In this document: positions 5,556 to 9,766 of the stretch, piece by piece | Layout of the letters: each line of letters begins with the position of its first letter | Position numbering within the stretch: the first letter of the stretch is position 1 | NCBI GenBank assembly: GCA_946480485.1 | Contig: CAMLJW010000178.1 | Coordinates: 1 to 9,766, forward strand | From: an uncultured Streptomyces sp. | Lineage (GTDB): Bacteria > Actinomycetota > Actinomycetes > Streptomycetales > Streptomycetaceae | Reading direction: 5' to 3' | DNA length: 9,766 nt | Notes under the pieces: generated by a model | What the model saw: the letters and a program-made list of their open reading frames with translations, nothing else | What the model was told of the DNA's origin: nothing | The model's database searches: none | Program-made: the position numbers and the translations under genes

Positions 5556-6452
5556 TCAGCGCCCCAGTTCCTGGGAGGTCTCGCCCATGGGCAGGGGGTC
5601 AGCAGGCTTCTCCAGGGGCGGCAGCGCGGGCAGGGCGTCCCAGGCCACCTGCGACGTGCGGAGGTCCTTACGGATGCGCTCCGCGAGATGTCTGGTCTCG
5701 CGGCGGTTCACGATGGCCCCGACGGCCGCGCCCACCAGGTACGGCATCAGGTTCGGCAGGTTCCTGGCCATTCGCTTCACGATCCGCTGGCGCAGCTCGC
5801 GCTTCATCTGGCTCCCGAGAGCCGCGTTGAGCGTCCACGGCTTCGTCACGTCGACGCCGCGCTCCTCGGACCAGGAGCTCAGGTAGATGGTGGTGCGCTG
5901 CTTGAGATTACCGGGCGGCCGAAGGCCGTAAACCTCGTACAGTTCGGCGATCAGCTTCAGCTCTATGGCGGCGACGCCGGTGATCTCGGCGGCCAGCTCC
6001 GCGGGCATCGCCGCCGGTACGGGCATCATCGCGGCGGCGCCGATTCCCGCGCCCACCGTCGAGGTCGCGTTGCACGCGCCCGCGACGAGCTTGTCCGCGA
6101 GCTGCTCGGGCCCCAGGCCCGGGAAGTGTTTCCGGAGCGTCGCGAGGTCGCGTACGGGGATACGCGGGGCGTTCTCGATGATCCGGTCTGTGATGTACCC
6201 CAGGCCCATTCTCGCCCGGCTGCCGCCCCTGCGGACCCCTTCCCTGAGCCCCTGCCCGACGGCGGTCGCCCGCCACTTGACGACAGGCGCCTTCGGCTCC
6301 GCCACCTCGATGGCACCGGAGGCGCCTGTCACGTCCGCTACTTCGGGCGAGGCCTTCCGGCCCCGCTCGCCGTCACGCATGCCGTCCGAAGCAGGAGGCG
6401 CCGCTCCCCGGCCACGGAAGCAGCGGCTCCAGGGCGGGGTCGAGCCTTTCAC
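5556..6452 (-). CDS. EcsC/DUF697-like helical protein of unknown function
   Basis: The product is 298 residues from the GTG at 6452, with AGGGG five bases upstream. The first ~55 residues are Gly/Pro/Ala-rich and probably disordered. The middle reads RMGLGYITDRIIENAP, then a hydrophobic Ala/Gly stretch with MMPVPAAMP (about residues 131-150), leading into AELAAEITGVAAIELKLIAELYEVYG (151-176, positions only approximate). A Gly/Ala-rich helix with a Pro-containing turn, followed by a helix ending in ELYEVYG, resembles EcsC- and DUF697-type membrane-associated proteins; I infer this from pattern alone. A basic helical region (KRELRQRIVKRMARNL) precedes a second weak hydrophobic stretch (235-247), and the C-terminus is Pro-rich. 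It starts 13 bp after the DUF4193 stop, so the two are probably co-transcribed. No catalytic motif is visible. Confidence 0.75.
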   Translation of the reverse strand: MKGSTPPWSRCFRGRGAAPPASDGMRDGERGRKASPEVADVTGASGAIEVAEPKAPVVKWRATAVGQGLREGVRRGGSRARMGLGYITDRIIENAPRIPVRDLATLRKHFPGLGPEQLADKLVAGACNATSTVGAGIGAAAMMPVPAAMPAELAAEITGVAAIELKLIAELYEVYGLRPPGNLKQRTTIYLSSWSEERGVDVTKPWTLNAALGSQMKRELRQRIVKRMARNLPNLMPYLVGAAVGAIVNRRETRHLAERIRKDLRTSQVAWDALPALPPLEKPADPLPMGETSQELGR

Positions 6453-6465
6453 GGCCGCCCCTGCC

Positions 6466-6762
6466 TCAGTCGCAGTCGCGGCAGATCGGCTGGCCGTTCT
6501 TCTCGCGGGCCAGCTGGCTGCGGTGGTGGACCAGGAAGCAGCTCATGCAGGTGAACTCGTCCTGCTGCTTCGGCAGCACCCGGACGGCCAGCTCCTCGTT
6601 CGAGAGGTCCGCACCGGGCAGTTCCAGGCCCTCGGCGGCCTCGAACTCGTCGACGTCGACCGCCGAGGTCGACTTGTCGTTCCGGCGAGCCTTCAGTTCC
6701 TCAAGGCTGTCCGAGTCGACGTCGTCGTCGGTCTTGCGTGGGGTGTCGTAATCCGTTGCCAT
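6466..6762 (-). CDS. DUF4193 small zinc-ribbon protein
   Basis: The product is 98 residues from the ATG at 6762, which has GAGGGGGAG six bases upstream; a longer in-frame version to 6858 has no such site. The first ~55 residues are strongly acidic (TDDDVDSDSLEELKARR, DVDEFEAAEGLELPG). The C-terminus carries two cysteine pairs, CMSC (72-75) and CRDC (94-97), with HH and basic residues between (FLVHHRSQLAREKNG), a typical single Zn2+ ribbon. This is the actinobacterial DUF4193 family. An acidic arm with a zinc ribbon suggests binding to a protein or to RNA polymerase, but that is inference. It is the first gene of a two-gene unit with the EcsC-like gene, transcribed from the long gap upstream. 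Confidence 0.88.
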   Translation of the reverse strand: MATDYDTPRKTDDDVDSDSLEELKARRNDKSTSAVDVDEFEAAEGLELPGADLSNEELAVRVLPKQQDEFTCMSCFLVHHRSQLAREKNGQPICRDCD

Positions 6763-6926
6763 GTCGCTCTCCCCCTCTGGGTCTTTGTGGTGTCTCGAGC
6801 GCACTAACGCGTGAGAGGCCGGACTTGTGCCCGACCTGAGGCGGAGATTTTGCCTCACATCAAGGTCTGTTACTCAATCGACACCCAACCGGACCCGTCA
6901 AGAGTGATCGGCTTGGATGGCGAACG

Positions 6927-6942
6927 GGACCGTACACGGTCC
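6927..6942. promoter_or_regulatory. Operator-like palindrome
   Basis: GGACCGT and ACGGTCC are perfect 7-bp arms around a 2-bp centre, about 165 bp upstream of the DUF4193 start. Its right half overlaps a second dyad (GTACACGGT with ACCGTGTAC at 6969-6977). The form suits a dimeric regulator, but no regulator can be named. Confidence 0.4.
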
Positions 6943-7069
6943 GTATACCGCACTTCAAAAGACGCCTCACCGTGTACTTCCCGTGGTCACGAGCCCCGAA
7001 AACCAGGACGTTCCCGGCTCTTCGGCAGTATTCTTGATCACGGAGAGTAGATAGTCGGCACATCGCCCT

Positions 7070-7083
7070 TGTGATTGATCACA
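7070..7083. promoter_or_regulatory. TGTGAT-TG-ATCACA palindrome
   Basis: Perfect 6-bp arms surround a TG centre, 73 bp beyond the cutS stop. The TGTGA/TCACA halves recall CRP-family sites, but the halves are four bases apart rather than the usual six. The TTGATCAC part recurs 41 bp away at 7034-7041, close to four helical turns. Confidence 0.35.
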
Positions 7084-7155
7084 CACGGCCCTCCTGGTCG
7101 ATCCCCCCCAAAAATCAGCGCAAAGCGAACAAGCCCGCGTGTCGGCGACATGATC

Positions 7156-8403
7156 TCAGATGGGCAGGGCCACCCGCATCACCAGGCCACCCCCTTCCCG
7201 CGGCTCCGCGGTGATGTGCCCGCCATGGGCACGGGCCACCGACCGGGCGATCGACAGGCCGAGGCCCACGCCCTTGTCGCTACCCGTCCGCTCGGTCCGC
7301 AGCCGCCGGAACGGCTCGAAAAGATTGTCGATCTCGTAGGCCGGCACCACGGGGCCCGTGTTGGACACCACGATGACCGCCTGACCGTGCTGGACCTTGG
7401 TCGTCACCTCGGCCCATCCCCCCTTCGGCACGTTGTACCGAACGGCGTTCTGGACGAGGTTGAGGGCGATCCGCTCGAGCAGGACGCCGTTGCCCTGGAC
7501 CACCACGGAAGCCCTCTCCCCGCGGATCTCCACGCTGTTCGTCTCCGCCTCGGCGCGCACCTGGTCGATGGCCTGCGAAGCGACCTCGGAGAGGTCGACC
7601 GGTTTGCGCTCGACGATCTGGTTGTCGCTCCGGGCGAGCAGCAGCAGGCCCTCCACGAGCTGCTCGCTGCGCTCGTTGGTGGCGAGCAGCGTCTTGCCCA
7701 GCTGTTGCAGCTCCACGGGGGCCCCCGGATCGGACAGGTGCACCTCCAGGAGCGTGCGGTTGATCGCCAGGGGCGTACGCAGCTCGTGCGAGGCGTTCCC
7801 GACGAAGCGCTGCTGGGCCGTGAAGGCCCGCTGCAGTCGCTCCAGCATGTCGTCGAAGGTGTCCGCCAGCTCCTTCAGCTCGTCGTCCGGACCGTCCAGC
7901 TCGATACGACGGGACAGGTCCGAGCCCGCCACCGCGCGCGCGGTGCGGGTGATCCGGCCGAGCGGAGCCAGGACACGGCCCGCCATCGCGTAGCCGAAGG
8001 CGAACGCGATCACGGCGAGGCCGAGCAGCGCGAGCAGTGAGCGGCTGAGCAGGTTGTCCAGAGCGACCTTACGCTGATCGTCGATGCAGTTACTGATCGC
8101 CGCGTTGAACGCGTCGAGCGTCTGCTGGCCCTCGCCGACAGCAGGGCACTTGTCGCTGGCGACCCTGATGTTGTCGCCGCTGACGATCTTGTAAAGCGGC
8201 TCGTTGCCCGTGCTCACCGCCTGCGCGGCCACCAGATAGATGATCGACAGCAGCAGCATGCCGGCGATCAGGAACATCCCGCCGTACAGCAGCGTGAGCC
8301 TTATCCGGATGGTCGGACGCAGCCAGGGGAACGGAGGCTCCGGCCTCCGGGGGTCCCAGGTGGGCTTGGGGGGCGTCCTCGGGGGCGCGGGTGTCGTAGC
8401 CAT
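7156..8403 (-). CDS. cutS: Two-component sensor histidine kinase CutS
   Basis: The product is 415 residues. A Pro-rich cytoplasmic N-terminus (1-30) leads to TM1 (about 37-62), an extracytoplasmic sensor loop (about 63-119), TM2 (about 120-142), HAMP (143-195), and a kinase core. The phospho-accepting His206 is in NASHELRTPL, the N box is NLVQNAVRYN (315-324), followed by SNTGP, LFEPFRR (361-367) and GVGLGLSIA (378-386). The sensor loop contains just two cysteines, Cys86 and Cys106, suited to forming a disulphide outside the cell. Full-length similarity to Streptomyces CutS, as I remember it, supports the name. CutRS was first linked to copper and antibiotic control and later, as I recall, to secretion or redox stress. 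The ATG lies three bases after the cutR stop with only a weak ribosome site, so translation is probably coupled to cutR. Confidence 0.95.
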   Translation of the reverse strand: MATTPAPPRTPPKPTWDPRRPEPPFPWLRPTIRIRLTLLYGGMFLIAGMLLLSIIYLVAAQAVSTGNEPLYKIVSGDNIRVASDKCPAVGEGQQTLDAFNAAISNCIDDQRKVALDNLLSRSLLALLGLAVIAFAFGYAMAGRVLAPLGRITRTARAVAGSDLSRRIELDGPDDELKELADTFDDMLERLQRAFTAQQRFVGNASHELRTPLAINRTLLEVHLSDPGAPVELQQLGKTLLATNERSEQLVEGLLLLARSDNQIVERKPVDLSEVASQAIDQVRAEAETNSVEIRGERASVVVQGNGVLLERIALNLVQNAVRYNVPKGGWAEVTTKVQHGQAVIVVSNTGPVVPAYEIDNLFEPFRRLRTERTGSDKGVGLGLSIARSVARAHGGHITAEPREGGGLVMRVALPI

Positions 8404-8406
8404 GGA

Positions 8407-9060
8407 TCAGATCCGGTAGCCGGAGCCAGGCACGGTCACGATGACCGGGGGCTCTCCGAGCTTGCGGCGCAGGGTCATCACGGTGACGCGTACCACGTTG
8501 GTGAACGGGTCGGTGTTCTCGTCCCAGGCCTTCTCCAGGAGCTGCTCGGCGGAGACGACGGCACCCTCGCTGCGGAGCAGCACCTCCAGGACGGCGAACT
8601 CCTTGGGGGCGAGCTGGACCTCCTTGCCGTCCCGGAAGACCTCGCGGCGGTTGGGGTCGAGCTTGATCCCGGCGCGCTCCAGGACGGGTGGCAGCGGCAC
8701 GCTCGTACGCCGGCCGAGCGCACGCACCCGTGCCGTCAGTTCACTGAACGCGAAGGGCTTGGGGAGATAGTCGTCCGCTCCGATCTCGAGGCCCTCGACC
8801 CGGTCGTTGACGTCCCCGGAGGCGGTGAGCATCAGCACACGCGTCGGCATGCCGAGTTCGACGATCTTGCGGCAGACGTCGTCGCCGTGCACCAGCGGGA
8901 GGTCACGGTCGAGGACGACCACGTCGTAGTCGTTGACGCCGATGCGTTCCAGGGCGGCCGCACCGTCGTACACGACGTCGACGGCCATGGCCTCCCGGCG
9001 CAGTCCGGTGGCCACCGCATCGGCGAGCAGCTGCTCGTCCTCGACGACGAGTACGCGCAC
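8407..9060 (-). CDS. cutR: OmpR-family response regulator CutR
   Basis: I chose the GTG at 9060 because GGAAGGA lies eight bases upstream and the protein then begins directly with the receiver strand VRVLVVEDE. The resulting 217 residues is the usual length; the in-frame extension to 9105 adds residues outside any domain. The receiver domain (1-118) has acidic Glu7/Asp8, phospho-acceptor Asp51 (VVVLDRDLP), Thr79 and Lys101 (LPKPF). The C-terminal winged-helix domain (about 128-217) has QLAPKEFAVLEVLL, the recognition segment TNVVRVTVMTLRRKLG and the wing VPGSGYRI. It is phosphorylated by CutS, whose gene starts three bases after this stop, and binds DNA as a dimer, normally at direct repeats. 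A pair of 11-bp direct repeats lies about 92-113 bp upstream of its start, a plausible autoregulatory site. Confidence 0.96.
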   Translation of the reverse strand: MRVLVVEDEQLLADAVATGLRREAMAVDVVYDGAAALERIGVNDYDVVVLDRDLPLVHGDDVCRKIVELGMPTRVLMLTASGDVNDRVEGLEIGADDYLPKPFAFSELTARVRALGRRTSVPLPPVLERAGIKLDPNRREVFRDGKEVQLAPKEFAVLEVLLRSEGAVVSAEQLLEKAWDENTDPFTNVVRVTVMTLRRKLGEPPVIVTVPGSGYRI

Positions 9061-9453
9061 GTCGCTTGTCCTTCCTCTGCCCACCCGCGTAGCGCATCTC
9101 GGCACACACGGACGGGTTCTGTCGTGGGTGAGACCTCCATCCTGCCCTTTTCGGCGATAAGTCGGGGGTAAGACGGGTGAGAGGTACAGGGGATGCAGGA
9201 TTTTCTCTTCCGCTTGAGGTTTCCGTCCAAGGGAGCGGGGGGAGGACGGCTTTACACCCCGCGATCACGCTCTGCATGTGGCACACCACCATGTGGCTAT
9301 GTCACGAACCGTTTCCGCAAGGCGGGTGTGGGTGTCCGGCACCGTCGCCCCCCAGCACGGGCAGCGCTGGACATCCGCTGAAGACGTGATCGCCCCTTAC
9401 GAACGGCACACCCCCGTGCCACTGACCCACGACCCAGGACGAGGGGGCGCAGC
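9061..9453. other. 393-bp divergent regulatory region, cutR / small gene
   Basis: No protein gene is supported here. It must hold the cutR promoter on the minus strand and that of the 57-codon gene on the plus strand. Visible structure: the ribosome site of cutR (GGAAGGA), 11-bp direct repeats at 9152-9173, two direct copies of CATGTGGC (9275-9282 and 9290-9297), and a small stem GTGG-CACA-CCAC (9278-9289) between them. No confident -35/-10 pair could be read. The plus-strand gene would have a leader of up to a few hundred bases if its promoter is near the repeats. Confidence 0.6.
9152..9173. promoter_or_regulatory. Two 11-bp direct repeats upstream of cutR, candidate CutR box
   Basis: CGGCGATAAGT (9152-9162) is followed without a gap by CGGGGGTAAGA (9163-9173), identical at eight of eleven positions, with the TAAG cores 11 bp apart. 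OmpR/PhoB-type regulators typically bind tandem 11-bp half sites, and the nearest regulator gene is cutR, so autoregulation is a reasonable inference. The site was not compared with any published CutR motif. Confidence 0.4.
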
Positions 9454-9627
9454 ATGGACGCATTCACCGCAGGACTTCTGCAGCGCATAAGGGCGACCGA
9501 GTCCGACCTGACGCGGGCTCGCGACGAGGGCGACGATTTCCTCGTCGAGGTCGAGCAGGGTGAGCTGGACGACCTGCGCCGCCTCGCCGCCGAGCACGGT
9601 GTGGAGGTCGGCGCGATGCGCGTCTGA
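9454..9627 (+). CDS. Small conserved-looking protein, 57 residues
   Basis: The ATG at 9454 has a strong ribosome site, GAGGGGG, six bases upstream, and the frame ends at TGA 9625-9627. The protein starts MDAFTAGLLQRIRATESDLT and ends GVEVGAMRV. It is strongly charged with alternating acidic and hydrophobic residues (FLVEVEQGELDDLRRLAAEHG), consistent with two amphipathic helices and no membrane segment or cysteine. Third codon positions are almost all G or C, which supports coding. I recall short proteins like this in other Streptomyces but know no function. It is divergent from cutR, with the 393-bp gap between, and ends about 100 bp before a strong hairpin. Its position next to cutR may mean shared regulation, which is inference only. 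Confidence 0.75.
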   Translation: MDAFTAGLLQRIRATESDLTRARDEGDDFLVEVEQGELDDLRRLAAEHGVEVGAMRV

Positions 9628-9729
9628 TCAGCTCGCACGAGAGCGGCCCCCGGCAGATCCAGGATGCTGTTGGTTCTCGGGGTCCTCCTCCTTCTTCGCC
9701 CCGTCGATCGTCTGGGCCGGTTCTACTGA

Positions 9730-9766
9730 TCCCCGCAACACCCTGGAGTTCAGGGAGTTGCGGGGA
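9730..9766. terminator. Strong hairpin at the window end
   Basis: TCCCCGCAAC (9730-9739) pairs perfectly with GTTGCGGGGA (9757-9766), and CCCTG (9741-9745) with CAGGG (9751-9755), giving a 16-bp stem with one A-A mismatch and the 5-base loop GAGTT. It lies 102 bp after the stop of the 57-codon gene and is a good terminator candidate. The stem may extend past the window. On the minus strand the same bases are in a frame open to the window edge, so it might instead be inside the end of a convergent gene. Confidence 0.55.

Larger units (their letters stand above)
6763..7155. other. 393-bp intergenic region with several dyads
   Basis: No gene is supported here. The region separates the cutS stop from the DUF4193 start, so it should hold the cutRS transcript end and the DUF4193 promoter. 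The GC content is lower than in neighbouring genes. It contains the palindrome GGACCGT-AC-ACGGTCC (6927-6942), the inverted pair GTACACGGT/ACCGTGTAC (6932-6940 and 6969-6977), TGTGAT-TG-ATCACA (7070-7083), and two direct copies of TTGATCAC (7034-7041 and 7075-7082). I could not place a confident -35/-10 pair for DUF4193 or a strong terminator for cutS. Confidence 0.7.

Noticed and set aside
6763..6858. N-terminal extension of DUF4193 to 6858
   Set aside because: The GAGGGGGAG ribosome site lies inside it, directly before the ATG at 6762, and the extra residues are unlike the acidic family start.
6811..7050. 79-codon plus-strand ORF in the gap upstream of DUF4193
   Set aside because: No ribosome site, mixed codon use unlike neighbours, and it runs across the palindromes. 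Better explained as regulatory sequence.
7100..7140. Possible Rho-independent terminator after cutS (short CGC-TTT-GCG stem followed by ATTTTT on the minus strand)
   Set aside because: The stem is only three base pairs; the T-run alone is not enough for a terminator call.
9061..9105. N-terminal extension of CutR to position 9105
   Set aside because: The added residues have no family match and contain the ribosome site GGAAGGA for the GTG at 9060, which gives the normal 217-residue protein.
1..9766. CRISPR array, tRNA or rRNA genes, integrase or attachment site
   Set aside because: I saw no regular spacer repeats, no cloverleaf-like sequence and no recombinase gene in the window.

Overview
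This is a high-GC actinobacterial chromosome segment, most likely from Streptomyces or a close relative. The evidence is the strong G/C bias at third codon positions, frequent GTG starts with GGAGG-type ribosome sites, close agreement with the Streptomyces CutR/CutS pair, and a gene order I remember from actinomycetes. It is mostly a conserved housekeeping region. I do not see a new defence, biosynthetic or mobile gene system. The unusual material is small: a MITE-like inverted-repeat element, a very long palindromic terminator, dyads and repeats in two regulatory gaps, and a 57-codon gene.

Layout: (1) Positions 1-1301, plus strand: two adjacent TrkA-type K+-transport regulatory subunits, ceoB (5' end cut by the window edge) and ceoC, overlapping by one base. 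(2) Positions 1302-1600: a ~150-bp element with perfect 20-bp terminal inverted repeats whose left end contains the ceoC stop codon. It is followed by a short tandem repeat and a 46-bp perfect palindrome, which is the shared terminator for two convergent transcription units. (3) Positions 1601-4950, minus strand, read from high to low coordinates: PaaI-like hotdog thioesterase, dut (dUTPase), DUF3710 protein, a 230-260 bp gap, OB-fold protein and six-helix DUF3159 membrane protein. Junctions are ATGA overlaps or 1-3 bp gaps except at that one gap. (4) Positions 5009-5476, plus strand: DUF3093 membrane protein, divergent from the thioesterase. (5) Positions 5556-6762, minus strand: DUF4193 zinc-ribbon protein, then an EcsC/DUF697-like helical protein. 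(6) Positions 7156-9060, minus strand: cutR-cutS, an OmpR-type regulator and its sensor kinase. (7) Positions 9454-9627, plus strand: a 57-codon gene, followed by a strong hairpin at the window end.

From memory, the ceoB-ceoC-DUF3159-OB-DUF3710-dut-DUF3093-DUF4193 order matches the Mycobacterium tuberculosis Rv2691-Rv2699c neighbourhood, including the strand switches. That supports the assignments and suggests an old actinobacterial block. The match breaks after DUF4193, where Streptomyces has cutRS.

Working picture: CeoB/CeoC gate K+ uptake through NAD(H)/nucleotide binding. Dut removes dUTP and supplies dUMP. CutS is a membrane kinase with two extracytoplasmic cysteines and signals to CutR. 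The DUF proteins and the OB-fold protein have no assigned function that I can support.
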